A stretch of 64,000 nucleotides of DNA from Pseudomonas ceruminis. GTDB taxonomy: Bacteria > Pseudomonadota > Gammaproteobacteria > Pseudomonadales > Pseudomonadaceae. Shown piece by piece: positions 1 through 9,185 of this stretch. The notes under the pieces are model-generated. The model ran no database searches and was not told the DNA's origin. It saw only the letters and a program-made list of their open reading frames with translations. The translations under genes and the position numbers were made by a program. Where the stretch lies: contig NZ_BQHW01000008.1 in assembly GCF_021602025.1 (NCBI RefSeq), forward strand, positions 1 to 64,000, read 5' to 3'. Each line of letters opens with the position of its first letter. Position 1 is the first letter of the stretch.

Positions 1-14
1 GGAGATGTGGATAA

Positions 15-578
15 GATACAGCGGCCAAGACCCCGAACCCGACCTGGACCCCACCTGCCTCGATCCGTGCCGAGCATGCCGCAGATGGTGACATCCTGCC
101 CACCGTGGTGCCGGCTGGGCCGGATAACCCGCTGGGGCCGTTCAAGTTCACCCTGGGCACGCCGGGTTACCTGATCCATGGCTCGAACAAGAAGTTCGGC
201 ATTGGCATGCGCACCAGTCATGGCTGTTTCCGCATGCTCAATAACAATGTGTTGGAGCTGTCGAAGATGGTGCCGGTGGGTACGCCGGTACGTATCATCA
301 ACGAGCCTTACAAGTTCGGCGTAAGTGGCGGCAAGGTGTATCTCGAGGCCCACACGCCGTTGGACGATCATGGCAATCCGTCGGTGGTCGACAAGCACAC
401 GGCGGTTATCAATGCGTTGCTCAAGCGCGAAGACCTGGCCAATAACCTGCGCATGAACTGGGACATGGTTCGTGACGTGGTCGCCGCAGAAGATGGCATG
501 CCGGTAGAAATTGCCGTGCCGGTCAGTAACCAGAACGCAGCACCGATGGTTTCGAGCATTCCGCCCGAACTGCAGTAA
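15..578 (+). CDS. L,D-transpeptidase (YkuD family), 3' part
   Basis: C-terminal part of an ErfK/YbiS-type L,D-transpeptidase, a periplasmic enzyme that makes 3-3 peptidoglycan cross-links or attaches lipoproteins to the wall. Seen: IHGSNKKFGIG followed by the family signature SHGCFRM, whose Cys is the nucleophile, then a normal C-terminal tail ending at TAA 576-578. Upstream the gene runs off the window, but this frame is closed by TAA at 12-14. Bases 1-18 in another frame read G-D-V-D-K-I, which resembles the family sequence just before T-A-x-K-T-P-N-P-T-W, so a one-base loss near 17-20 is likely. It lies convergent to oprI. In E. coli such enzymes anchor the Lpp lipoprotein, so OprI anchoring is a reasonable inference. 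Family certain; intactness of the gene uncertain. Confidence 0.85.
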   Translation, partial: DTAAKTPNPTWTPPASIRAEHAADGDILPTVVPAGPDNPLGPFKFTLGTPGYLIHGSNKKFGIGMRTSHGCFRMLNNNVLELSKMVPVGTPVRIINEPYKFGVSGGKVYLEAHTPLDDHGNPSVVDKHTAVINALLKREDLANNLRMNWDMVRDVVAAEDGMPVEIAVPVSNQNAAPMVSSIPPELQ

Positions 579-598
579 GCGTTTTTGCGTCACATCCG

Positions 599-634
599 GG
601 CCTGCAGCAGGTGAACGCCTGCTGCAGGCCTTTT
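599..634 (+). terminator. Rho-independent terminator of the L,D-transpeptidase gene
   Basis: Perfect 13-bp stem (599-611 with 618-630), 6-nt loop, followed by four T. It lies 20 bases after the stop codon. Confidence 0.85.
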
Positions 635-665
635 CATTTGTGCTGGCCGCTTTTGTAGCGGCAAT

Positions 666-694
666 AAAAAAGCCGGCCCACAAGTGGGCCGGCT
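666..694 (-). terminator. Rho-independent terminator of oprI
   Basis: Perfect 10-bp stem (671-680 with 685-694) and 4-nt loop. The A-run at 666-671 is a U-run on the minus-strand transcript. It starts about 22 bases after the oprI stop codon. Confidence 0.9.
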
Positions 695-716
695 CCATAA
701 CAATCCGCGAGGATTA

Positions 717-968
717 TTACTTGCGGCTGGCTTTGTCCAGCATGCGCAGAGCGCGCTCGTTGGCTTCGTCAGCGGTCTGCTGAGCCTTCTGAGCGGCAGC
801 CAGAGCGTCGTCAGCCTTACGGTAGGCTTCGTCAGCACGGGCTTGAGCGCGAGCTGCTGCGTCTTCAGTCGCAGTCAGACGAGCTTCGGTTTCTTTGGAG
901 ACGCTGCTGCAACCGGTAGCCAGAACTGCGGCCAGAGCCAGAGCAGAGAATTTCAGAACGTTGTTCAT
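717..968 (-). CDS. oprI: Major outer membrane lipoprotein OprI
   Basis: 83-residue Lpp-like lipoprotein that links the outer membrane to peptidoglycan. Residues 1-19 are a lipoprotein signal peptide with Leu-Ala-Thr-Gly before Cys20, the acylation site. The rest is an alanine-rich heptad-repeat helix expected to form a coiled-coil trimer, ending in Arg-Lys; the terminal Lys is the usual wall attachment point. The ATG at 968 was chosen because a strong ribosome site (AAGGGGA) lies just upstream and the signal peptide starts there; the longer in-frame extension lacks both. Size and sequence match pseudomonad OprI almost throughout. Monocistronic, with its own promoter and strong terminator, as expected for one of the most abundant proteins of the cell. 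Confidence 0.97.
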   Translation of the reverse strand: MNNVLKFSALALAAVLATGCSSVSKETEARLTATEDAAARAQARADEAYRKADDALAAAQKAQQTADEANERALRMLDKASRK

Positions 969-1035
969 CGTGTTCCCCTTCAAGGACTTTCTATTAAATA
1001 GCCATCTCTCGGAAAAGAGAAACTGGCCGGCGTAC

Positions 1036-1063
1036 ATAGTACCCATTACTTGTAGTAAGTAAA
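1036..1063 (-). promoter_or_regulatory. Candidate oprI promoter
   Basis: On the minus strand TTTACT (1058-1063) and TACTAT (1036-1041) are 16 bp apart, about 68 bp upstream of the oprI start. This gives a leader of roughly 60 nt. It is a sequence match only. Confidence 0.4.
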
Positions 1064-1475
1064 CTGACAGAGCGCAAGAACTGCAAAAAAAATGTTGCCG
1101 TCACGGTGCCCGACAAGATTTGTAGGGCATTTGTGAAAACGCCGTGCAGATGGCGCAAGCGATTGTAGTACGGGAACTTTTTTGTTGAACTAAAGGTGAC
1201 TTTAACTGTCGGTTAGCGTCTTAAGCCCAAGAGCATCCGGCTGTTGTTGCGGGCATGGCGGGGCAATGGCCCAAGCCACTCGCCCGTGCTACTTTTTAAC
1301 CGCAATCACCTTGAGCAATCCCGCCTGGCACGCCTACTATTTGAGGTGCTTGCCCTGGTAGAACGATTGCAAGCGAGCCGCGGTCCAAGGGGCAAGAGGT
1401 GGCGTAGAGGTTCCTCCGCCGGATAAACCACCATCGGTTAAGGTAAAGGTCTGCCGAAAAGACCTGCGAGGAGTA
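1064..1475. other. Intergenic region between oprI and the GNAT gene
   Basis: No convincing gene was found in this 400-base stretch. It holds an A/T-rich part next to the oprI promoter and an imperfect hairpin at 1249-1286 (CGGGC with GCCCG, TGGC with GCCA) followed by five T at 1293-1297. The latter looks like a weak plus-strand terminator and could end a short unannotated transcript. A small hairpin (AGGTCT/AGACCT, 1446-1464) lies just before the GNAT gene. Confidence 0.4.
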
Positions 1476-1478
1476 GTG

Positions 1479-1760
1479 ATGAGTGAAGCGCTGACCATCC
1501 ACCATGACCAGGCCGGTCATCAGTTCGAGACCACTGTGGACGGTCATCGTGCCTACCTGACGTACATGGACTTGGGTAAGCAGACGCTGGATATCTATCG
1601 CACCTTCGTGCCCAACGCCCTGAGGGGGCGCGGTATCGCTGCTGCTTTGACCGAAAAGGCCCTGGAGTACGCCGACCAGATGGGTTACACGGTGATCCCG
1701 TCCTGCTCGTACGTGGAGCGCTACATGGAGCGCCAGCAGCGCCATTCGAGCAAGGCCTGA
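1479..1760 (+). CDS. Small GNAT-family N-acetyltransferase-like protein
   Basis: 93-residue protein of the short GNAT group (YjdJ/COG2388-like). The acetyl-CoA-binding signature is clear: R-G-R-G-I-A-A-A-L at about residues 48-56, followed by an amphipathic helix and the strand V-I-P-S-C-S-Y-V. It is about half the size of a standard GNAT enzyme, with only the core fold, which is normal for this group; substrates are generally unknown. ATG 1479 was chosen over GTG 1476 because GAGGAG (1468-1473) is 5 bases away from it. It is single, and shares a bidirectional terminator with convergent aroF. Confidence 0.85.
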   Translation: MSEALTIHHDQAGHQFETTVDGHRAYLTYMDLGKQTLDIYRTFVPNALRGRGIAAALTEKALEYADQMGYTVIPSCSYVERYMERQQRHSSKA

Positions 1761-1785
1761 CGCCGCGTAGCGCGCACATGCAAAA

Positions 1786-1809
1786 ACGCCGGGCATTGCC
1801 CGGCGTTTT
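1786..1809. terminator. Bidirectional terminator between the GNAT gene and aroF
   Basis: Stem ACGCCGGGC (1786-1794) with GCCCGGCGT (1798-1806), 3-nt loop, A-run before and T-run after, so it works for both convergent genes. Confidence 0.9.
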
Positions 1810-1825
1810 CATTGGTGGCCCCCGC

Positions 1826-2902
1826 TTAGCCGCGCTTGCGCTGCGGCAGCACATCCTTGAGTTTGGCATGCATGCTGCGCAGGGTTTTCTCGGTGGCGGA
1901 CCAGTCGATGCAGGCATCGGTGACCGACACGCCGTACTGCAGTTCGTCCAGGTTCTTGGGGATCGACTGACAGCCCCAGTTCAGGTGGCTTTCGACCATC
2001 AGGCCAATGATCGACTGGTTGCCTTCGAGGATCTGGTTGGCCACGTTCTCCATGACCAGCGGCTGCAGGGCCGGGTCCTTGTTGGAATTGGCATGGCTGC
2101 AGTCGACCATGATGTTGGCCTTGATCTTGGCCTTGGCCAGGTCCTGTTCGCACAGCGCAACGCTGACCGAGTCGTAGTTCGGCTTGCCGTTGCCGCCGCG
2201 CAGCACCACGTGGCCATAGGGATTGCCCTTGGTGGTGACGATGGACACGCCGCCTTCCTGGTTGATACCCAGGAAACGGTGCGGCTTGGACACCGACTGC
2301 AGGGCGTTGATGGCCACGGTCAGGCCGCCATCGGTGCCGTTCTTGAAACCGACTGCCGAAGACAGGCCTGAAGCCATCTCACGGTGGGTCTGGGATTCAG
2401 TGGTACGGGCGCCGATGGCCGACCAGCTGATCAGGTCTTGCAGGTACTGCGGGGAAATAGGGTCGAGCGCTTCGGTGGCGGTCGGCAGGCCCATTTCGGC
2501 CAGGTCCAGCAGCAGCTTGCGGCCAATGTGCAAGCCATCCTGGATCTTGAACGAGTCATCCAGGTACGGGTCGTTGATCAGGCCCTTCCAGCCAACCGTG
2601 GTGCGCGGCTTCTCGAAATACACCCGCATGACCAGGTACAGCGTGTCGGAAACTTCTTCGGCGAGCACCTTCAGGCGCTCAGCGTATTCGTGTGCGGCCT
2701 TGATGTCATGGATCGAGCACGGGCCGACCACGACGAACAGGCGATGGTCCTTGCCGTCGAGGATATTGCGCACCACTTCTCGGCCAGCAGTCACGGTCTG
2801 CAGGGCCTTGGCGCTGAGGGGGATTTCCTTCTTGAGCTGATCGGGGGTGATCAAGGTCTCGTTGGAGGCAACGTTAAGGTCGTCGATCGGTAAATCAGCC
2901 AT
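1826..2902 (-). CDS. aroF: 3-deoxy-7-phosphoheptulonate (DAHP) synthase
   Basis: First enzyme of the shikimate pathway: phosphoenolpyruvate plus erythrose-4-phosphate to DAHP. 358 residues, the usual size of the class I (AroF/G/H) enzyme. Seen: G-P-C-S-I-H-D at residues 60-66 (PEP binding), G-A-R-T-T-E-S-Q at about 164-171, and K-N-G-T-D-G at about 187-192. The start at 2902 (MADLPIDDLN) was preferred over an upstream in-frame codon because it matches the usual N-terminus of pseudomonad homologues. Feedback specificity (Tyr, Phe or Trp) cannot be read safely from sequence. It stands alone, divergent from the PanE-like gene. Confidence 0.95.
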   Translation of the reverse strand: MADLPIDDLNVASNETLITPDQLKKEIPLSAKALQTVTAGREVVRNILDGKDHRLFVVVGPCSIHDIKAAHEYAERLKVLAEEVSDTLYLVMRVYFEKPRTTVGWKGLINDPYLDDSFKIQDGLHIGRKLLLDLAEMGLPTATEALDPISPQYLQDLISWSAIGARTTESQTHREMASGLSSAVGFKNGTDGGLTVAINALQSVSKPHRFLGINQEGGVSIVTTKGNPYGHVVLRGGNGKPNYDSVSVALCEQDLAKAKIKANIMVDCSHANSNKDPALQPLVMENVANQILEGNQSIIGLMVESHLNWGCQSIPKNLDELQYGVSVTDACIDWSATEKTLRSMHAKLKDVLPQRKRG

Positions 2903-3092
2903 CGTGTTACTCGTCAGGTCACGGGTGCCGGCCGCCAGCAATCCCCGTGCGGCCCAGCAGCAAGAATGTTCGCAGCGGGGAGCGGAACCTTAACGCGTTA
3001 CAGGGAGCGCGACAATGGGGTTGCCTGCCGAGGGTGCGCAGAGAGCGCAATCCGGTGTAAAAAAGCCCACCGACCTTTATCTGGAGATCAGC

Positions 3093-4040
3093 ATGGACCC
3101 TCGCACACCGCGCATCGGCATCATCGGCAGTGGCGCCATTGGTGGCTTTTATGGGCTGATGCTGGCGCGTGCTGGCTTTGACGTGCATTTTCTGTTGCGC
3201 AGTGAGTATGCGGTGGTGCGCGAGCAAGGCCTGAGGCTGGACAGCGCTGTGCATGGGGCTGTGCAAATGACCGTGCAGGCCTATGCCAACGCTGCCGATA
3301 TGCCGCCATGCGACTGGCTGCTGGTGGGCGCCAAGGCCACCAGCAATGCCGAACTGGCACCGCTGATCGCCCAAGCCGCAGCACCCGATGCCAGGGTGCT
3401 GCTGTTGCAGAACGGGCTGGGTGTCGAGGAGCAGCTACGGCCGGCCTTGCCCGGTCACCTGCATCTGCTCGGCGGCTTGTGCTTCATCTGCGTCAACCGC
3501 CAGGCCCCTGGCGAAATTCGCCACCAGGCACTGGGCGCCGTCAACCTGGGGTATCACAGCGGGCCCGCCAGCGATGGCGGTACCGCCATCGTCGAGGAGG
3601 GGGCGGGGCTGTTCCGGGCCGCAGGGATCGATTCCCAGGCCATGGAAAACCTGGGCCAGGCACGCTGGCAGAAGCTGGTGTGGAACGTGCCCTACAATGG
3701 CCTGTCGGTGCTATTGGGCGCCAGTACCGCGCCGTTGATGGCCGATGCCGACAGCCGCGAGCTCGTGAAGGCGCTGATGGCCGAAGTGGTACAAGGCGCG
3801 GCGGCCTGTGGCCATCCGTTGCCGGCGGGCTATGCCGAGCACTTGTTCCGGATCACGGAACAGATGCCTGACTACTGGCCAAGCATGTACCACGATCATG
3901 TCGGCAAACGGCCACTGGAGCTGCAGGCCATTTACGCCGAGCCGCTGGCCCGGGCCCAGGCAGCCGGCTGTAGCTTGCCCCGTATGCAGCAGCTTTATCA
4001 GGCGCTGGCGTTCATTGACCGCAGCAATCGGACCGGCTGA
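3093..4040 (+). CDS. 2-dehydropantoate 2-reductase family protein (PanE-like)
   Basis: 315-residue NADPH-dependent reductase of the ketopantoate reductase family. The N-terminal Rossmann motif G12-S-G14-A-I-G17 follows R-I-G-I-I. The C-terminal helical domain carries Q-K-L-V-W-N-V, where the family Lys sits, and a late E-L-Q-A-I-Y stretch. Family members make pantoate for coenzyme A, but many genomes carry several paralogues, so the exact substrate is inferred. The ATG at 3093 was chosen because TGGAGA precedes it; the ORF extends 26 codons further without homology. Its stop is followed within about 100 bases by the stress-protein gene on the same strand. Confidence 0.88.
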   Translation: MDPRTPRIGIIGSGAIGGFYGLMLARAGFDVHFLLRSEYAVVREQGLRLDSAVHGAVQMTVQAYANAADMPPCDWLLVGAKATSNAELAPLIAQAAAPDARVLLLQNGLGVEEQLRPALPGHLHLLGGLCFICVNRQAPGEIRHQALGAVNLGYHSGPASDGGTAIVEEGAGLFRAAGIDSQAMENLGQARWQKLVWNVPYNGLSVLLGASTAPLMADADSRELVKALMAEVVQGAAACGHPLPAGYAEHLFRITEQMPDYWPSMYHDHVGKRPLELQAIYAEPLARAQAAGCSLPRMQQLYQALAFIDRSNRTG

Positions 4041-4144
4041 AACCTCTGCAACCCGCGGCGGCAGTGCGCCAGACGACAACGCGAGCGTCTGGCGCACTGC
4101 TAAGCTGAAGCTTGCTCTGCCGCAACGGCAGTCGAGGAGGTCGA

Positions 4145-4642
4145 ATGATCCGCTCCATGCTGTACGCCACCGACCTCGGTGTCTATGCCCCGTTCGTCAT
4201 GCAGCACGCCTTGGCCCTGGCGCGCACCTTCGGTGCGGAGTTGTACCTGATCCATGCTGTCGAGCCGATGGGGCAGTTCGCCGAATCCCTGCTGCAAAGC
4301 TATCTCGATGAGCAGACGCTGGATGAGCTGCACAGTGAAGGCGTCAATACGGTAATGGCCAATATCGAGCAGCGGGTGCTCGAGAATTTTCGCGACGAAC
4401 TGGGCGAGGACGCAGACCTGGCGGTTATCAAGGCGGTGAGGGTGCGCCAGGGCGACCCGGCCCAGGTCATCCTGGAGCAGGCGCAACGGCTGAGTGTCGA
4501 TCTGTTGATTTTCGGCAGCCACAGTGCGGGCGCCGGGGTGGATGTGCCCATTGGGCGCACCGCGGTGCGCTTGCTGCAATTGTCACCGGTGCCGGTGTAC
4601 ATGGTGCCCCTCTCGCAGCACCTCGGCCGTAGGAAAACGTGA
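4145..4642 (+). CDS. Universal stress protein (UspA family)
   Basis: 165-residue single-domain Usp. The start M-I-R-S-M-L-Y-A-T-D-L and the C-terminal block L-L-I-F-G-S-H-S...G-R-T-A-V-R-L-L...P-V-P-V-Y are typical. The ATP-binding loop is recognisable but not canonical (GSHS, then GRTA), so nucleotide binding is plausible, not certain. A strong ribosome site GAGGAGG sets the start at 4145. It is likely cytoplasmic. It lies between panE-like and cysB with gaps on both sides, so probably its own unit. Confidence 0.9.
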   Translation: MIRSMLYATDLGVYAPFVMQHALALARTFGAELYLIHAVEPMGQFAESLLQSYLDEQTLDELHSEGVNTVMANIEQRVLENFRDELGEDADLAVIKAVRVRQGDPAQVILEQAQRLSVDLLIFGSHSAGAGVDVPIGRTAVRLLQLSPVPVYMVPLSQHLGRRKT

Positions 4643-4762
4643 AGCTGGCAGTAGGGTATTTCGGAGATCCGTGTAACAAAATAGTTCTAGTTTTATTTCC
4701 AGAACCACTAATATAGTTATATCCCGTCGCTGCCTGCTGCCGCTGACTTACCGCTGATTTGA

Positions 4763-5746
<984 letters not shown>

Positions 5747-5770
5747 CCGCAGCTACACACCGCCCGTGAC

Positions 5771-5808
5771 AAAAAAGAGCAGCCCGAGCGCGGGCTGCTC
5801 TTTTTTTT
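5771..5808. terminator. Bidirectional terminator between cysB and cysH
   Basis: 10-bp perfect stem (5777-5786 with 5791-5800), loop AGCG, six A before and eight T after. It serves both convergent genes. Confidence 0.95.
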
Positions 5809-5825
5809 GGCTGCAGCGCTGCTCT

Positions 5826-6560
5826 TCAGGCTTTGCTGATCAGGTTGCCGGCATGCAACCCGCATTCTTTCTGGGTTGACTCTTCCCACCACCAGCGGCC
5901 TTCGCGCTCATGCTGGTTAGGCAATACCGGGCGGGTGCAGGGCTCGCAGCCAATGCTGATGAAGCCACGCTCATGCAGGCTGTTGTACGGCAGTTCGAGC
6001 ATGCGGATGTAACCCCATACTTCAGCGCTGGTCATCTGCGCCAACGGGTTGAACTTGTACAAAGTGCGCGCCGGCGTGGAGAACGCGCCGTCGATTTCCA
6101 GTGCCGCCACCTGGCTGCGGGTGCCCGGGCTCTGGTCGCGGCGCTGGCCGGTGGCCCAGGCGCTAACGGTGGCGAGCTTGCGCCGCAGGGGTTCGATCTT
6201 GCGGATGCCACAGCACTCGCCATGGCCATCCTTGTAGAAGCTGAACAAGCCCTTTTCCTTGACGAACGGGTCCAGCTTGGCGCGGTCCGGGCTGAGAATT
6301 TCGATCGGCAGCTGGTACTGCTCGCGCACCTGGTCGATGAACCGGTACGTCTCCGGGTGCAGGCGGCCAGTGTCCAGGCTGAATACCTTGACCTGCTTGT
6401 TCAGCTTCCAGGCCATGTCGACCAGCACCACATCCTCGGCGCCACTGAATGAGACCCACAGGTCGTCGCCGAAGTGTTCGAAGGCGAGCTTGAGGATATC
6501 CTGCGGGGACTTGTTGGCGTAGGTCGCGGCCAGGGCGGCGACGTCGAAGGGTTGGCTCAT
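5826..6560 (-). CDS. cysH: Adenylyl-sulfate (APS) reductase, thioredoxin-dependent
   Basis: 244-residue reductase of assimilatory sulfate reduction, converting adenosine 5'-phosphosulfate to sulfite. The pairs Cys116-Cys117 and Cys205-x-x-Cys208 are the four ligands of a [4Fe-4S] cluster; enzymes using PAPS lack them, so APS is the likely substrate. The catalytic C-terminal motif K-E-C233-G-L-H is intact. The nucleotide-binding S-F-S-G-A-E-D lies at residues 37-43. Single gene on the minus strand, convergent with cysB, its presumed activator. Confidence 0.97.
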   Translation of the reverse strand: MSQPFDVAALAATYANKSPQDILKLAFEHFGDDLWVSFSGAEDVVLVDMAWKLNKQVKVFSLDTGRLHPETYRFIDQVREQYQLPIEILSPDRAKLDPFVKEKGLFSFYKDGHGECCGIRKIEPLRRKLATVSAWATGQRRDQSPGTRSQVAALEIDGAFSTPARTLYKFNPLAQMTSAEVWGYIRMLELPYNSLHERGFISIGCEPCTRPVLPNQHEREGRWWWEESTQKECGLHAGNLISKA

Positions 6561-6684
6561 CAGGCGGTTTCCATCTTGGCTGTGGCGCTGTGCGCTCGTA
6601 ATGAGGTGATGGTAACAAAAAATGCCGGGGCAGACGGGCTCAATCGGCGCCTTCCGCTTGGTGGGCAGGGGCGCCCGGGCGGGC

Positions 6685-8028
6685 TCAGAGCTGCTGCAAG
6701 GTCTGCATCAATACCCGCACCTTGGCGATCGATTCCTCGTATTCGGACTGCCAGTCCGAATCCGCCACCACCGCACCGCCCCCCCAGCAATTGACCTGCC
6801 CATCCTTGATCAGCAGGCTGCGAATGGCGATTGAGCTGTCCATTTCTCCGCGTACGTCGATGTACAGCAGCGAGCCGCAGTACAGGGCGCGGCGCGTAGG
6901 TTCCAGTTCGTCGATGATCTGCATGGCACGAATTTTCGGTGCGCCGGTGATCGAGCCGCCGGGGAAGCTGTCGCCGACCAGGTCCAAGGCATCTTTGCCT
7001 GCGGCCAGTCGCCCGGTGATGCTGCTGACCAAGTGGTGAACGTTGGGGTAGCTTTCCAGGCTGAACAGCTCGGGGACCTTCACCGAGCCCGTCTGGCAGG
7101 TGCGCCCCAGGTCATTGCGCAGCAGGTCGACGATCATCAGGTTTTCCGAGCGGTCCTTGGGGCTGTTGCGCAGCGCCTCGGCATTGCGCGCATCGATGAC
7201 CGGGTCTGCCGAGCGTGGTCGGGTACCCTTGATCGGGCGCGTCTCCACCTGGCCTTGGCTGACGCGAATGAAACGCTCCGGAGAAAAGCTCAGCAAGGCA
7301 CTGCCATCGGCCAGTTGCTGGTAGCCGGAGAACGGTGTCGGGCAGGCCTTGCGCAGAGCCTGGTAAGCCCACCATGGGTCGCCTTGGCAGGGCGCACGGA
7401 AGCGCTGGGTGAGGTTGATCTGGTAGCAATCGCCGGCCTGGATGTAGCGTTGCACTCGGTCGAAGGCAGCCTGGTATTGCTCGGGGGTCAGGTCACCTGT
7501 CATGGCAGAGAGCAACTGGAAGCTGCTGTTTGCAGCGCTGTCAGGTGTCTTGAACAGGGTAACCAGACGCTCGCGTTGTTCGGCGGCCAGGCTAGGGTGA
7601 AACACCAGTTGGCTGGTGGCCAATTGGTGATCGGTGATCAGCGCCCAGTCATAAAGGCCAAGCTGTGCGTCCGGTAGACCAAGATCGTCGTTGGCCAGGC
7701 TGGGCAACTGTTCCAGGCGCCGGCCGAAATCGTAGCTCAGGTAGCCGATGAGGCCGCCGGCAAATGGCAACTCGACGCCGGCGGGCAGTTGCGCATTGCC
7801 CAGTTGTGCCAGGCCGTCACGCAAACGCTGCAGGAACGTGCGACCGTCCTCACCGGGCTGGGCTTGCAGGTGCTGCAGCGGCCAGGCGCTGAGCAGATCG
7901 AAGCGGCCGCGCTCGGCACCGGGGCGGGCACTGTCGAGCAGGATCGCGCCGGGGGCCTGGCGCAGGCGGGCGAAATAGGCGGCGGGGTCGGGCTGGTAGG
8001 GCAGGGGGTAAAGCGTACAGGTCGGCAT
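6685..8028 (-). CDS. pabB: Aminodeoxychorismate synthase component I
   Basis: 447-residue chorismate-utilising enzyme that makes 4-amino-4-deoxychorismate for folate, with a PabA glutaminase encoded elsewhere. The C-terminal two thirds hold the chorismate-binding domain: [36 protein letters not shown] and [10 protein letters not shown]. The K-G-T block with P-I-K-G-T favours PabB over anthranilate synthase TrpE. The size suits PabB without a fused lyase. It is separated from cysH by 124 bases, so co-transcription is unclear. Confidence 0.95.
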   Translation of the reverse strand: MPTCTLYPLPYQPDPAAYFARLRQAPGAILLDSARPGAERGRFDLLSAWPLQHLQAQPGEDGRTFLQRLRDGLAQLGNAQLPAGVELPFAGGLIGYLSYDFGRRLEQLPSLANDDLGLPDAQLGLYDWALITDHQLATSQLVFHPSLAAEQRERLVTLFKTPDSAANSSFQLLSAMTGDLTPEQYQAAFDRVQRYIQAGDCYQINLTQRFRAPCQGDPWWAYQALRKACPTPFSGYQQLADGSALLSFSPERFIRVSQGQVETRPIKGTRPRSADPVIDARNAEALRNSPKDRSENLMIVDLLRNDLGRTCQTGSVKVPELFSLESYPNVHHLVSSITGRLAAGKDALDLVGDSFPGGSITGAPKIRAMQIIDELEPTRRALYCGSLLYIDVRGEMDSSIAIRSLLIKDGQVNCWGGGAVVADSDWQSEYEESIAKVRVLMQTLQQL

Positions 8029-8128
8029 CAGTGTGGACGGCGATGTAAAAGCGAGGAGGGCGATTGTAGACCTGTGTAGGAAATGCGCCTAGCACTGGGC
8101 GCGACATTCAAACAGTGTGTGGCGCCGT

Positions 8129-8173
8129 GGGGCTGCTCGGCAGCCCCTTCGCGGGGCCAGCCCGCTCCTACAG
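8129..8173. repeat. REP-like palindrome
   Basis: Hairpin GGGGCTG-CTCGG-CAGCCCC (8129-8147) joined to TTCGCGGG and GCCCGCTCCTACAG, a diverged copy of the P. putida REP element. It sits in the gap between pabB and the downstream end of the ATP-grasp operon. Confidence 0.7.
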
Positions 8174-8204
8174 ATAACGCGTTAGCCACGCAGCCTGTGC
8201 TGAC

Positions 8205-9185
8205 TCAGCGCGGATGCACGTGGCCGAACAGGCTTTGTGCCACCCGCACCCGCTGCTCCGCATCTTCGGTCACGCCGTCCTTGGACAGTGCCTCGATGTG
8301 CGCCTCGATGGCATGGGTGCGTTGGGTCAGCCCGGTGTCATTGGCAATCTGGATGTTCAGGCCAGGTCGGGCATTGAGCTCGAGGATCAGTGGCCCCTTT
8401 TCCTGGTCCAGCACCATGTCCACGCCGATATAGCCTAACCCGCACAGCTCATAGCAACCGGCCGCCAGCTTCATGAAGCCGTCCCAGTTGGGCAGTTGTA
8501 CACCGTCCACGGCATTGGTGGTATCCGGATGCTTGCTGATGATGTTGTTCAGCCAGGTGCCGCGCAGGGTCACACCGGTGGCCAGGTCTACCCCTACGCC
8601 GATGGCGCCCTGGTGCAGGTTGGCCTTGCCGCCGGACTGGCGGGTCGGCAGGCGCAGCATGGCCATTACCGGGTAGCCCATCAGCACGATGATACGGATG
8701 TCCGGTACACCCTCGTAGCTGATGCTCTTGAAGATCTGGTCCGGGGTGACCCGGTACTCGATCAGTGCACGATCGCGATGCCCGCCGAGCGAGTAGAGGC
8801 CGGTGAGGATGCTCGAGATCTGGTGCTCGATCTCTTCGTGGCTGATGATCTTGCCCGACACTGTGCGGTAGCGGTCCTCGAAGCGGTCGGCTACCACCAG
8901 AATGCCATCACCGCCTGCGCCTTGCGCCGGCTTGATGACGAAATCGTTGCGCCCGCCGATGATCTCGTGGAGCTTGTCGATCTCTTTCTCGGTTTCGATG
9001 ATGCCGTACATCTCCGGCACGTGAATGCCGGCCGCGAGCGCGCGTTCCTTGGTGATGATCTTGTCGTCGACGATCGGGTACAGGCTGCGCTTGTTGTACT
9101 TCAGTACATAGTCCGCATTGCGCCGGTTGATACCCATGATGCCCCGGGCCTCCAGGGCTTTCCAGGTCTTGATCAGGCCGAACAT
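8205..9185 (-). CDS. RimK-related ATP-grasp ligase (alpha-L-glutamate ligase-like)
   Basis: 326-residue ATP-grasp protein, last gene of a three-gene operon. Seen: D-F-V-I-K85-P-A-Q-G-A-G-G-D-G near residues 81-94 (ATP-grasp lysine and glycine loop), and L-I-L-E-L-N-A-R-P-G near 270-280 (metal-binding Glu/Asn). ATP-grasp enzymes join a carboxylate to an amine through an acyl phosphate; related RimK adds glutamates to protein tails, but the substrate here is not known. Its start overlaps the stop of the 7TM gene by one base, so the two are translationally coupled. Comparative work has predicted that this trio forms or trims an unusual peptide; experimental proof is not known to me. Confidence 0.88.
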   Translation of the reverse strand: MFGLIKTWKALEARGIMGINRRNADYVLKYNKRSLYPIVDDKIITKERALAAGIHVPEMYGIIETEKEIDKLHEIIGGRNDFVIKPAQGAGGDGILVVADRFEDRYRTVSGKIISHEEIEHQISSILTGLYSLGGHRDRALIEYRVTPDQIFKSISYEGVPDIRIIVLMGYPVMAMLRLPTRQSGGKANLHQGAIGVGVDLATGVTLRGTWLNNIISKHPDTTNAVDGVQLPNWDGFMKLAAGCYELCGLGYIGVDMVLDQEKGPLILELNARPGLNIQIANDTGLTQRTHAIEAHIEALSKDGVTEDAEQRVRVAQSLFGHVHPR

